64,000 nucleotides of DNA from CBDCME01 sp965218865 (GTDB lineage Bacteria > Pseudomonadota > Alphaproteobacteria > JAAXGF01): NCBI GenBank assembly GCA_965218865.1, contig CBDCME010000065.1, positions 1-64,000 of the forward strand. The letters are read 5' to 3'. Below, in pieces: positions 8,898 to 17,308 of this stretch (its first letter is position 1; every line of letters starts with the position of its first letter). Below the pieces are notes generated by a model. The model ran no database searches. It saw nothing but the letters and a program-made list of their open reading frames with translations, and was not told where the DNA came from. Both the position numbers and the translations under genes were made by a program.

Positions 8898-10467
8898 TAG
8901 TCGTCCGTGAAGAACCCTGATTTCAAGCTGAAGCGGCGATTGGGTTTGCGGTGGGGTGCGAGATGTCGCTGAGGAGCGCGGCCAGGATTTGGACAAACAA
9001 ACGCCTCAGCCATTTGAGGACAAGGCGGTAGTTGTAGCCGGCGCCGGCGAGGATGGCGTTGATCTTGTCGCCGTCGCGGCCTTTGAGGAAGTTGCGCCCC
9101 AGCCTGCCATCGCTCTTGAGATGTCCGATCACGGCCTCGACGGCGGAGCGCCGCCTGAGCTCCTTCTTGATCGTCGGCGTGATGCCGCGTTTCTGGCCTG
9201 ATCTAAAGACGCGGTGTTTGTTGGGGTAATCGTGGCCCTGGTATCCCTTGTCGACATAGATGCGCTCGGCCGATATCCCCGTCCAGCGTTCCATCTCTTC
9301 GATCACCTGCCTCAAGGTGTGGCCATCATAGGGATTGCCGTGGAAGGCCTTGACGTGGGCGACGAACTGGCCGCCGGGGGGGCGGGAATTGGTCGCCGCC
9401 ACGGAGACCTTGCAGCCGAACTCGTACGGCTTGTGCGCCTTCCCTTTGCCGATGCATTCGACCTCGGGCGCGTGGAGCGAATAGACCTTGGGCAAGGGGT
9501 CGCGCCGCTTCTGGGTCGACACCCGCTCGGCCAGCCACAAGGGGCGGCGGAAGGGATCCCGTAGGCTCTCCTCCTGGGCCGTCTTGCGGCGGATGTCGCG
9601 GACGGTGCGCCCGAGATAGGTCTTGAGCTTGCGCAGGGCCTTGTTGGCCCGCTTGTGCTGTTTGGCATGGCGGTAGCGGCCTTGCATGATCAACGCCCTC
9701 TTGCCCAGGCGGGTATAGGACTGACGCAGGGCAATGCCGTGCTCCCGTGCCAGTCGCACCAGCCGCTCGCGGGCTCGTTGCATCAGTTTGGCGGCGGTCG
9801 GAAAGGCAATCGCCTTCTCTTGTACGGTGGTGTCCACCGTCACCCGCTCGAGGTCCTTCTCCCGCAGCGCCCCCACCCGGTGGGCCACGGCCAGGCTCTC
9901 CTGGAATACCTTCTCCAAACCTTCCGGCCCGATCCGGTCCCGCCACCGGGTCATCGACGAGCGCTCCATGGGCAGCTCATGCTGAAAGTACTCTTCGCCG
10001 CAGAAGCACTGGAAGTATGGGTCGTAGACCCAGCGCTCGCAGACCTCCTCATCCGAGAGATCGAACATATGCTTGAGGATGTGCAGCCCAACCATCAACC
10101 GCGTCGGGACCCCCGGCCGACCCTCCTCCGAATACAAGGCTTCATAGGTCTCGTCGAAGAAAGTCCACGCGATCCGGCCCCCCAACACCACCAACTCGTG
10201 GCGCAGGTTGATGATGTTTTCGAACCGCGAGCGGAACAGGTCCTCTATTCCCGATGACACCTTGCGCGATGGCTTCATCACAGTTCTCCAATCCCAATCG
10301 ACGGGAGCAGAGAATCACGTTCCGCAACGGAAGGGAATCCCCAAAATCAATTATTTCAAATCACAAGCTTTTCAGGCCCAAAACCCGTTTTCTTGCAAAT
10401 CCGATTACTTCGCCAAACCGAAAGAACTACCAACATCAGCCGCTTACGCGTTCTTCACGGGCGACTA
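8898..10467 (-). mobile_element. IS5-family insertion sequence, copy A
   Basis: A 1.57 kb element with imperfect terminal inverted repeats, TAGTCGTCCGTGAAGAAC on the left and the complement of GTTCTTCACGGGCGACTA on the right. It is collinear with copy B (24880-26447), and the one difference I noticed is G at 9555 against T at 25536. The four bases on each side (CATT and ACTT) do not match, so unlike copy B it has no target duplication. This suggests recombination between copies or a later flank deletion. A short in-frame tail (NRLQPHERAAVLRRLAV) right after the element at 10471-10525 may be the end of a disrupted gene. Confidence 0.88.
8923..10281 (-). CDS. IS5-family DDE transposase (copy A)
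   Basis: Intact 452-residue transposase. N-terminal DUF772-like region: FCGEEYFQHELPMERSSMTRW. Catalytic residues: the D of VTVDTTVQEKA, the D of IYVDKGYQGHDY, and the E of the Y-R-E signature RRSAVEAVIGHLK. The middle is strongly basic (ARERLVRLAREHG, KQHKRANKALRKLKTYLG). It reads through without a stop and is probably active. The family assignment (IS5, IS1478-like) is from memory of the FCGEE and HLK signatures; IS1182 is the main alternative. Confidence 0.9.
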   Translation of the reverse strand: MMKPSRKVSSGIEDLFRSRFENIINLRHELVVLGGRIAWTFFDETYEALYSEEGRPGVPTRLMVGLHILKHMFDLSDEEVCERWVYDPYFQCFCGEEYFQHELPMERSSMTRWRDRIGPEGLEKVFQESLAVAHRVGALREKDLERVTVDTTVQEKAIAFPTAAKLMQRARERLVRLAREHGIALRQSYTRLGKRALIMQGRYRHAKQHKRANKALRKLKTYLGRTVRDIRRKTAQEESLRDPFRRPLWLAERVSTQKRRDPLPKVYSLHAPEVECIGKGKAHKPYEFGCKVSVAATNSRPPGGQFVAHVKAFHGNPYDGHTLRQVIEEMERWTGISAERIYVDKGYQGHDYPNKHRVFRSGQKRGITPTIKKELRRRSAVEAVIGHLKSDGRLGRNFLKGRDGDKINAILAGAGYNYRLVLKWLRRLFVQILAALLSDISHPTANPIAASA

Positions 10468-10527
10468 CTTAAATCGGCTTCAGCCGCACGAGCGCGCGGC
10501 AGTGCTGCGGCGACTGGCGGTGTAAGC

Positions 10528-10779
10528 TCATGAGCGGCGTCTCAGTTTGACTTCTCGCGACTTCCGCCTTGCTCTGCGGAAAAGCCAAATGGCAAGAGCA
10601 GTGCCATACCAGACGCAAACCAATCCTACGAAAACAAATGCAAGGAAAATAGAATAATCCTCTTCCGTGACCGAGAATTTCCAGAACGAATCAAAGACCT
10701 CGAACGTAGCAATGAGAAAAGCCGCAGTTAAAATAAAACCAACTGTGCAAATCAGCGCGCCCAACAAAAATGATTTCAT
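10528..10779 (-). CDS. Small two-span membrane protein
   Basis: Unknown function, 83 residues. Two hydrophobic spans (FLLGALICTVGFILTAAFLI and AFVFVGLVCVWYGTALAIWL) flank a short acidic loop (SVTEEDYS), and the C-terminus is a basic tail (RRARRKSREVKLRRR), so both ends are probably cytoplasmic. GGAGG lies seven bases upstream of the ATG at 10779, which supports the start. It is divergent from the gene at 10843. Confidence 0.65.
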   Translation of the reverse strand: MKSFLLGALICTVGFILTAAFLIATFEVFDSFWKFSVTEEDYSIFLAFVFVGLVCVWYGTALAIWLFRRARRKSREVKLRRRS

Positions 10780-10842
10780 GCTACAGCCTCCAATTGGTTA
10801 CATCGGGTGCCAAGCGATAATAGTATGGGTGTTGGCGGACTA

Positions 10843-11079
10843 ATGGGCAAGGCCAGCCGTGACAAAGACCAACGCCGCGAGCGCCAGATCGTCCACCTTC
10901 ATACAGAAATGGGGATCAAGGCCGAACGCGTGCCGCTCAGCGGGGCTTCCTGCTACCAGAGCAACGGTGCCGACGTGGACATTTACGTGTTGGGGAAGGA
11001 TGCGGCGCCGCTGGTTTCAGAAGTCAAGGCACGGGCTAACGGAGGAAAAAAATCAAACCTGCACGGGAAAAAGAATTAA
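10843..11079 (+). CDS. Putative nuclease-like (Holliday-junction-resolvase-type) protein, truncated
   Basis: A 78-residue product from the ATG at 10843, beginning MGKASRDKDQRRERQIVHLH. The order of an N-terminal basic helix, EMGIKAERVPLSGA, NGADVDIYVLG and PLVSEVKARA resembles small PDDEXK proteins annotated as resolvase-like (D of DVD, E-x-K of SEVKARA). The frame then runs into a Lys/Gly-rich tail (NGGKKSNLHGKKN) and stops, about 30 residues earlier than such proteins usually do, so the end was probably lost. An ATG at 10807 is an alternative start. The nuclease assignment is inference from motif order only. Confidence 0.5.
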   Translation: MGKASRDKDQRRERQIVHLHTEMGIKAERVPLSGASCYQSNGADVDIYVLGKDAAPLVSEVKARANGGKKSNLHGKKN

Positions 11080-11621
11080 CCGAATGCCGTAGTATCATCA
11101 AAGCCTCCTCGCTGACCAGCGGCGTACTTAATACAACGGTTACAAAGCCTGTTGCCAACGTGAAAACTTTTGAACGTTTTGCCGCATTGAAGGCAGCGGC
11201 GCTGTCCGATCACGCCTACCGACAAGGGCTTTTTAAATTCATATCGCGAACGGATTAATCCCGTGGGGAAGGAGCGTCCTTTCAAAAGCCCCTGGTTCCT
11301 CAACCTACTGACGCGCGCTGATACTGATGATTGTTTGCGTCCTATCCTCTTGCCAATTTCCCGGTAAACTAGTCCGCACCTATAAAACGCAATAAGCTGC
11401 TCATCTTCGTCCTTTGTCCAAGGCAAGCCGTCCGGCTTCAGCGGAACGTCGAAATCATCGGTGATCACGTTCGTCGCGTCATACAGAGGCTTAATCATGT
11501 TACTGACGGTCGACGCAGGACGGCGAAGAATCTTACCAATCTCAGTCCACATCGTTCCGCCTTGACGCAGTTTTAGGGCGCGCGCCATCTCTTCCCTGGT
11601 CCAACTTCCCCTGGGAATCAT
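11076..11621 (-). CDS. Double SANT/Myb-like HTH protein with zinc ribbon
   Basis: Putative DNA-binding protein, 181 residues. The first helix-turn-helix starts SWTREEMARALKLRQGGTMW and ends RRPASTVSNMI. The second is clearer: LPWTKDEDEQLIAFYRCGLV, then REIGKRIGRKQSSVSARV, a Myb/SANT or GcrA-like pattern. The C-terminus has a four-cysteine ribbon, CLQCGKTF and CNRC, as in zinc-ribbon regulators. The ATG at 11621 has GGAGAGAAGAA upstream and is preferred over the longer frame to 11714. The gene overlaps the end of 10843-11079 by four bases in convergent orientation. Role unknown; a phage- or plasmid-type regulator is possible. Confidence 0.65.
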   Translation of the reverse strand: MIPRGSWTREEMARALKLRQGGTMWTEIGKILRRPASTVSNMIKPLYDATNVITDDFDVPLKPDGLPWTKDEDEQLIAFYRCGLVYREIGKRIGRKQSSVSARVSRLRNQGLLKGRSFPTGLIRSRYEFKKPLSVGVIGQRRCLQCGKTFKSFHVGNRLCNRCIKYAAGQRGGFDDTTAFG

Positions 11622-11767
11622 TTCTTCTCTCCAGGATGGAATTACGCCGCTCGCTGGCGAGGGCCGATGTTCGTACCGTTCATTTGCTATCAGACTTGAC
11701 TGTGCCTTGCGCACCCCTCGTTCGAGGCGTTCTTGTTATTGACGTGGTACGCGGGCCACCGGTCGAA

Positions 11768-11977
11768 TCACTCTACGAGAAAGAGATTCGCCGCCGAGGA
11801 TTCGCCCGGACGTTCCTGGACGATTTCGAACTTCACCCGCTGACCTTCATTAAGAGTGGTGAGACCGGCCGCTTCCACGGCAGTGATATGGACGAACACG
11901 TCCTGATCACCCCCCTCGGGCTCTATAAAACCGTAACCCTTTTGCGGATTGAACCATTTTACGATTCCCACAGACAT
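11768..11977 (-). CDS. Cold shock protein (CspA family)
   Basis: Single-stranded nucleic-acid-binding protein with one OB-fold cold shock domain, 69 residues. Seen: the RNP-1 motif KGYGFIEP, RNP-2 VFVHITAV, the leading GIVKWFNPQ, and GQRVKFEIVQERPG near the end. The ATG at 11977 has GGGGAG six bases upstream. More than 100 bases separate it from the hairpin at 12174, enough for a structured 5' leader as is usual for csp mRNAs, but no specific element was identified. It acts in the cytoplasm as an RNA chaperone. Confidence 0.93.
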   Translation of the reverse strand: MSVGIVKWFNPQKGYGFIEPEGGDQDVFVHITAVEAAGLTTLNEGQRVKFEIVQERPGESSAANLFLVE

Positions 11978-12173
11978 AACAGCTCCCCAATTGAGAAAAA
12001 ACCGGCCCGGGATTTCCCAGATGACACTAGCTGATTGCTGAAAATTGTAGCACATATGGAGGTTCAGAGGCGAATCGAGCTCTGATCGGGCACGTTCCAC
12101 CACGTTTCGTGATCGAAAATATCGTTATTGGTTCAAACCGCGAGCTAAGGTTTTACAGCGGAACGAGGAACGA

Positions 12174-12201
12174 CAGCCTGAGCTATTTGAATCTCAGGCT
12201 G
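12174..12201. terminator. Perfect 9-bp stem-loop
   Basis: CAGCCTGAG and CTCAGGCTG are separated by a ten-base loop. No long T run follows on either strand, so it could be a weak terminator or an mRNA-end hairpin. It lies between the cold shock gene and IS630 copy 1. Confidence 0.4.
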
Positions 12202-12393
12202 CCACTCTCACACTTCCTATTTTAACCGGGGACTCTTGCAGGAGTTATGTGGTTCCCCAGGCTTGCGATACCCGGATTCTCGGCACGATTCGTTCGTGGA
12301 TCGATCCGTCGCCTCGCGGTAAGAAGACGAGGTCGTATTGTTCGAAACGCCGCGCTGGTCCATGGGCGCACGATTTTCCTCGACGACGACTAA

Positions 12394-13561
12394 TACCAAC
12401 CGCCCTTAACATTGACTTGTGCGAGCCCACGCTCTGAGGCCGATGGACATGATCTTCCAAGGTTGGTCGGTCAGGTTGTTCCAGGCTTGGCAAGAGGCCT
12501 CGACGATGGCTTCATAGGAGTCGAAGACACGATTGGAGAGCCAGTTCTGGCGGAGGTATTGCCAGACATTTTCGGCGGGATTGAGCTCCGGGGACTTGGG
12601 TGGCAAAGGCACGAGGGAGATGTTCTCCGGGATGCCGAGTTTGGCAGTGGTGTGCCATGCGGCTTGGTCGAGCAGCACGACGGCATGGGCGTTTGGGGCA
12701 ACGGCCCGGCTGATTTCCTCGAGATGCAGGTCCATGGCTTCAGTATTGGCGCGCGGCATGACCAGCGCCGCGCCCTCACCGCGCTCGGGGCAGATGGCGC
12801 CGAAGAGATACGCCGAAGAGGTCCGTAGGTCCTTGACCTGGCGCGGGCGCGATCCCTTTGGGGCCCACTGGCGCACCAGGCTGTTCTTCTGGCCGACGCG
12901 CATTTCATCTTGAAACCAAACCTCGATGGGCGTGTCCGGTGGCTGTGCCGCTACGATTTTCGCCAAGTGTTCGGGAAAACTTTTTTTTAAATTCCTCCTG
13001 TGCCCGCGCATACTGGCCGACGTGGCGCGGGCGCGCGGAAATATGCGAGAACCCGAGCGCGGCCAGCAGCTTGCCGACGCTCCGCTCGTGATAGTCCACG
13101 CCGAAGCGCGTTCGGATCAGTTGCTTGAGATCGATGCAGCGCCAGCGCACGACCCCATCCCGTTCGGGATCGGGACCGGCCTCGATAGCCCGCGAAAGCG
13201 CCGCCATTTGCGACGGCGTCAACCGACGCAACGCCCCGTTCGGCTTGCGGTCGATCAGACCGGCCGGACCTCCCGCGTTGAACCGGTGAACCCAGTCCCG
13301 CAACGTCTGCCGATCCATGCCGCCAATACCCGCCGCGCACGCTCGATCCATCCCATCGTAGATGGCCGCCATCGACAAAAGCCGTCGCGCCTGGTTCCCA
13401 TCATCGCTCCGTGCCGCAAGAACACGGACTCTTTCAGCATCAAAGTCGTTTCGCAAAGGAATCGTTGGCACTGAACACACTCCCTTGTTGCCAACAACCT
13501 TGAATCACACAAAATCTAGCGTGTAAACCTTTGCGCGAGTCAAACTCTGGGGCGGTTGGTA
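12394..13561 (-). mobile_element. IS630-family insertion sequence, copy 1
   Basis: About 1.17 kb, bounded by TACCAACCGCCC and its complement GGGCGGTTGGTA, with TA at each end as expected for IS630/Tc1-type insertion. The same element occurs at 18481-19646, 37230-38396 and, cut, at 63118-63534. In this copy the transposase frame is broken by one extra A. Confidence 0.9.
12406..13471 (-). pseudogene. IS630 transposase copy 1, frameshifted
   Basis: The product would be the same transposase as 37320-38384. The N-terminal half reads VPTIPLRNDFDAERV (the start ATG has become GTG) to ARAQEEFKKKF. There a run of eight A (12981-12988 as T on the plus strand) replaces seven A in the intact copy and shifts the frame. 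The C-terminal half, with EVWFQDEMRVGQ, VLLDQAAWHT and ELNPAENVWQYL (the DDE residues), follows in another frame. Slippage on A8 could still yield some full product. Confidence 0.85.
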
Positions 13562-13643
13562 TAACTCGACGACATCAGCTTCCACCTTGTCCGAGGCTGC
13601 ATCGTGTCCGTCATCAAAACAAATGGGATTGTTGAGCGTGTTT
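13562..13643 (-). other. 80-base relic between two IS elements
   Basis: On the minus strand it could encode FDDGHDAASDKVEADVVEL before being cut by the IS630 end. The stretch GTCCGAGGCTGCATCGT recurs at 15112-15128 beyond the IS3 element, where it encodes NDAASDC of a small exported peptide. The two may be remnants of related genes or of one duplicated gene. Confidence 0.35.
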
Positions 13644-13721
13644 CATAAGGGAGGATCTGGCTCATCTTTGTTTGATGTTAAGCCGCTTGGCGTTGATGGT
13701 TCAAGCGGCGGTTTTGGGTGG

Positions 13722-14654
13722 TCAGTTTTTTGATCTTTTTTTTTCGATGATGGCGGTGTGGCGTCCAAAGTAGGCGTCGGCTGGAGTTACGTTGCCGATG
13801 CTCTCGTGGTAGCGTTGGTTGTTGTAGTGATCGACGAAGGCGCTGATCTGGTTTTCGAGATCGCCGGGTAGATAATAATTTTCAAGCAGGATCCGGTTCT
13901 TCAGCGTTTGATGCCAGCGCTCGATCTTTCCCTGGGTTTGCGGGTGATACGGTGCGCCCCGAACGTGATCCATACCGTGGTCCTCGAGCCATTCAGCCAG
14001 ATCGCCGGAGATATAGGACGAGCCGTTGTCGCTGAGCAGCCTCGGCTTGTGGACGACATTGGCGCGATTGCAGCCTGAGGCTTCTAGCGCCAACTTCAGT
14101 GTTGCCGTCACATCGTCCGCCGTCATGTTGGTGCAGAGCTTCCAAGCAATGATGTGGCGGGAATAGTCGTCCAGGATGGTCGACAGGTAAAACCAGCCCC
14201 AGCCGATGACCTTGAGATAGGTGAAGTCGGTCTGCCACAGCTGGTTCGGCGCCGTGGTCTTGTCGCGGAACTCATCGGCTGCCTTGATGACCACGAAAGC
14301 GGGGCTGGTGATCAGGTCGTGGGCCTTGAGAAGCCGGTAAACCGAGGCTTCCGAGACAAAGTAGCCCCTGGTGTCCGTAAACCTGACGGCCAGTTCCCGG
14401 GGCGACAGTTGCGTCTCCTCCAGGGCAAGATCGATGATCTACCCCCGGACATCATCCGGGATCCGGTTCCACACCCGGCCCGGGCTGCTGTTGCGATCCT
14501 CAAGACCGGCGTCGCCAAAGGCCAGAAAGCGATCGTACCAGCGATAAAAGGTGGTCTTCGGAATGCCCAGCTTGTCCAAAGTGGACCCGACGCCCAGGTG
14601 GGACTGCTCGACCAGGCGGATGATCTCCAACTTCTCGGATGCGGGATACCTCAT
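13722..14654 (-). pseudogene. IS3 OrfB (rve integrase), internal amber codon
   Basis: Catalytic half of the IS3 transposase. N-terminal helix-turn-helix: MRYPASEKLEIIRLVEQSHL and KTTFYRWYDRF. A TAG at 14439-14441 falls between DDVRG and IIDLALEE in one unbroken frame; homologs would have a sense codon there (CAG to TAG is the simplest change). The rest is intact: WQTDFTYLKVIGWGW (first D), LLSDNGSSY (second D) and HPQTQGKIERWHQTLK (E). It ends at 13722. Confidence 0.85.
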
Positions 14655-15025
14655 TCCTCGCCTCCCCCATGCCCGATCATGTTTTTTTTGAGAAGACGGT
14701 TCTCCAGCGAAAGTTCGGCGACCAACTCCTTCAAGTCGCGCATCTCCTGGCGCAGGCCTTTAACCTCGCCGGAGGTCGCTTGGCGCCCGGGGTCGCCGGC
14801 GAGCCGCTTTTTGCCCGCTTCCAAAAACTCTTTCGACCAGCTGTAATACAGACCCTCGGCGATGCCCTCGCGGCGGCACAAGGCGGCGATGCTCTCCTCG
14901 CCGCGCAGGCCCGACACCACGATCCGGATCTTCTCCTCAGCCGTATACTGCTTGCGTGTCTTGCGCCGAATATCCCGAACCGTTCTCTCCGCCGGGTCGT
15001 TCTTGCTCATTGATTTCTGTCTCAT
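14651..15025 (-). CDS. IS3 OrfA (transposase helix-turn-helix subunit)
   Basis: DNA-binding subunit, 124 residues. HTH_8-type signature: RKQYTAEEKIRIVVSGLRGE, followed by SIAALCRREGIAEGLYYSW. A leucine-zipper-like coiled coil ends it (LRQEMRDLKELVAELSLE, RLLKKN). It overlaps the start of OrfB by four bases; IS3 elements normally join the two by programmed -1 frameshifting. Confidence 0.85.
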   Translation of the reverse strand: MRQKSMSKNDPAERTVRDIRRKTRKQYTAEEKIRIVVSGLRGEESIAALCRREGIAEGLYYSWSKEFLEAGKKRLAGDPGRQATSGEVKGLRQEMRDLKELVAELSLENRLLKKNMIGHGGGEE

Positions 15026-15067
15026 CTTCGTTCCCTTCGGTCACTACGATGAGCCAGAAATCCTCCG

Positions 15068-15208
15068 TTATGCAATTACCTCAATTTGTCCCAAAGGCAC
15101 TGACGTCAGACAGTCCGAGGCTGCATCGTTAGCCGCCGCCGGCGTCGTCATCAAATGGACGGCCACGACGAAGGGTAACAGGAGTGCGCTCCTTTTCAAC
15201 GTCGTCAT
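15068..15208 (-). pseudogene. Small exported peptide, 3' end replaced by IS3
   Basis: 46 residues: a signal peptide (MTTLKRSALLLPFVVAVHLM, TTPAAA cleavage region), then NDAASDCLTSVPLGQIEV. The last codons and the stop come from the IS3 terminus, so the native C-terminus is missing. GGAGCAAGAAG before the ATG at 15208 supports a real start. Family unknown. It lies just upstream of the duplicated segment that carries paralog C. Confidence 0.5.
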
Positions 15209-15507
15209 CTTCTTGCTCCACTGGCAACGTTGGATGATTGCTTTCAGCTGCTTCATTGTCTTCGCCCTTAATTCGTATGTCCTCAACGTCGTGCATGTGA
15301 GGATCCCCAGGATATAGGGGGGACCCCAATCCGTCATTCGCCGACATCTACGATAGAATTTAGGCGTGCACTGGTAGCTGAACAATTTCCGATCTTGGAT
15401 ATTAGATATGCAATTTTTGCAGTGCAGCAAACGCCGCGACGACAGCCTTAGGTCCATGTGAATCGTAATACCCTCGCCACGAAAATAACCCGCTCGATCG
15501 CGCTCAT

Positions 15508-16349
15508 GAGGGCCAGTTCGTTCATTGACGACAGGAGAACTCGACCCATGTGACCATTAAGGACCCGAATCGAGTCTGCCTCCATGTGTGTTGCGATTGA
15601 TCGAGGATCAGATGGAGTCATCCGGGGGATGTTGGTTATCCGCTTATAAGTAGCGGTGGCGAGGGTAGTTGGCAGTACACAAAATGCTGTGGTTGTTAAT
15701 CGCTATACTTCTAGCTCTCCCCGCCCCCGACGGTGAAGCAAAGAAACCGAAGTACGAGGGTGACGGTGGGAATATCAACGTCCCCGGAGAGCGTCCATTT
15801 GACGCAGTCAACATTTTTGGTGACTTTGGCAGAAATTTTAGGTTGTCGAATACAGAGGAGAATAAAATATGGTGGGAGCGCATGGTTCGCGGGGAGGTCG
15901 GAAAAGATCGCTTCCTTATTCTTTGCGCGCTGAAGGATGGGAATTGGAACAACTTGGGTGACATACGCACTTACCTTGACTATAAAAGCCCGGGAGCTTT
16001 TTCGTCGAGAGTACTTCACAGGACGCTTGTCCTCATGGCTGGTAGACCCCGTGTCAAGCATACGCCACGGCACCCTAAGAGCCAGCAAAGTAAAGTAGGA
16101 GAAGGTTGGCTGGAGAAGAACCCCGAAGCCGGTTACGGGGGGATTGACTCAGAGTGGAGAATAGCGCCGAGCGTATATCCTCTTCTTTATTTCTTGCTGA
16201 TGAGTTGCCCTGGGGATGACAGGTGTGAATGATGGGCGGGGGTCGGGACGTTGGCCACGAGGTGTCGAGTCGGGTGGGCGATTAGCCTAGCGTGGGCATA
16301 TCGATCTCCTCAAGGCTCCATTATCGCCCCATCGCGGATGTCGCCTCTT
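15508..16349 (+). repeat. Duplicated segment carrying paralog C and its flanks
   Basis: Second copy of the segment at 7337-8217: same order of leader (GACAGGAGAACTCGACCCAT), gene and trailer (GACAGGTGTGAATGATGGGC). It differs by many point changes and lacks the extra C that breaks paralog B, so the duplication is not recent. Confidence 0.75.
15669..16232 (+). CDS. Exported winged-helix-like protein, paralog C
   Basis: Intact sister of paralogs A and B; 187 residues, function unknown. The start is a TTG at 15669 (MAVHKMLWLLIAILLALPAP); the ATG at 15684 would remove the positive N-region of the signal peptide. After the signal come EAKKPKYEGDGGNINVPG, FDAVNIFGDFGRNFRL, the helix pair LILCALKDGNWNN and DIRTYLDYKS, a variable insert, then GIDSEWRIAPSVYPLLYFLL and the end SCPGDDRCE. 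The three cysteines (one in helix 1, two at the end) match A and B. Confidence 0.7.
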   Translation: MAVHKMLWLLIAILLALPAPDGEAKKPKYEGDGGNINVPGERPFDAVNIFGDFGRNFRLSNTEENKIWWERMVRGEVGKDRFLILCALKDGNWNNLGDIRTYLDYKSPGAFSSRVLHRTLVLMAGRPRVKHTPRHPKSQQSKVGEGWLEKNPEAGYGGIDSEWRIAPSVYPLLYFLLMSCPGDDRCE

Positions 16350-16429
16350 GATGCGGTGGACGGCTCCTGCCACCGGCATCGAAATGTGGCAAAATGCGGC
16401 GACCATCCAGCGCCGTTTTTGGAAGCCTC

Positions 16430-16968
16430 GAATGGTCGCGGTAGGGAGGCGGGTTGCCCCGCTCCCCCCGCGCAGATCCCGGAGTGCGCTGCTAACGCAC
16501 CGGGATCCTCCCTCGGGTCGAACGTCAGTTGGTAAGCGGTTTGGAGGCGCTCATCGCCCGACGCACATTCGCCAATCGGATCGACGCGGCTGTCCGGCTC
16601 TGTGTCCGGACCGCGGCCGCCTGACGACTGTTCCCCTTGGGCCAGGCCCTTCCCTCCACGTCCTCCGCTGGAAGTTGCCTCCCATTGTTCGGTCGTTTCT
16701 TCGGTACTATGGCCCGGTCCGACTCCTCACTCGCGTGCATGTTCAGCGTACGGCTCTCGCCTTCCTGAACCGACCCGAACCGAAGTCCGGGCACGGATGA
16801 GGCCTCCCAGGTTCCGTACAAAGGACGTCTCCACGTGCCTGGGGTCTCCGACTGCGCGAGGTCCATCGCATGCAAGCCATTTGCGCATGGGATGATGTTG
16901 TCTTCTGGCCAGCAGAAAGGCCTCGACACCTCGGAAAAGCCAGTTTCGCAGCTCAATACCCAGCCCAT
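16430..16968 (-). mobile_element. Group II intron remnant (internally deleted)
   Basis: On the minus strand the frame ending at 16525 contains ESRTLNMHASEESDRAIVPK and VEGRAWPKGNSRQ, which matches the N-terminus of bacterial group II intron reverse transcriptases as I remember them. It is followed at once by CCCGAGGGAGGATCCCGGTG and the hairpin pairing GATCCCGG with CCGGGATC around GTGCG...CGCAC, then a GC-rich hairpin ending CCTACCGCGAC, which looks like domains V and VI. The polymerase and maturase parts that should lie between are gone, so this is a dead deletion derivative. Boundaries are approximate. Confidence 0.55.
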
Positions 16969-17013
16969 GGTCTCCCCTTATATGAGGCGGGTTTTGTCAA
17001 TGTGGTTTTTTAT

Positions 17014-17053
17014 TGGACTGCATCACGGGGGGTGGATGGTGGTGGAGGGCGGT
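17014..17053. repeat. 40-bp dispersed repeat, copy 1
   Basis: A block of about 40 bases starting TTGGACTGCATCACGGGGGG and running through GGATGGTGGTGGAGGGCGG is found inverted at 32534-32573. Copy 1 lies between the intron remnant and IS110, copy 2 just outside the IS256. Its nature is unknown; it may be part of an IS end or a small repeat family. Confidence 0.6.
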
Positions 17054-17308
17054 GAGGATGCGGGTCGATCCAAGGCTGAGCCCCGCGTGCCGAATGCGCG
17101 ATCGCGCATAACCTTATATCCGGTCGCACCGCTCGGGGTGCGGAACCAAAATCCCTCGTGCACGGGCGAGGACGCCGGGGCTCCAAGGGGATGGGACCTT
17201 TCTGTGAAAGCGGCGTCTTGCAGCCACGGGGAGACACGGTCACACATCCACCTTGGATTTCTCGGGCTCGTCGCGGTTGCGCCGGCCCTGGTTTTTGGTT
17301 TTTTTCCG

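Larger units (their letters stand above)
13644..15072 (-). mobile_element. IS3-family insertion sequence
   Basis: About 1.43 kb with two consecutive frames, OrfA and OrfB. Imperfect inverted ends contain GGAGGAT and GGCTCATC (left CATAAGGGAGGAT, right complement CATAACGGAGGAT). Ends are approximate and no target duplication was found. OrfB carries an internal stop, so the element is probably dead. It cuts the exported peptide gene at 15068-15208. Confidence 0.82.

Noticed and set aside
10471..10525. In-frame tail NRLQPHERAAVLRRLAV after IS5 copy A
   Set aside because: Too short to assign; it may be the end of a disrupted gene, but nothing on the other side of the IS completes it.
12217..12493. 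Short frames at the right flank of the cold shock gene and IS630 end
   Set aside because: They cross the IS630 boundary and have no start sites or motifs.
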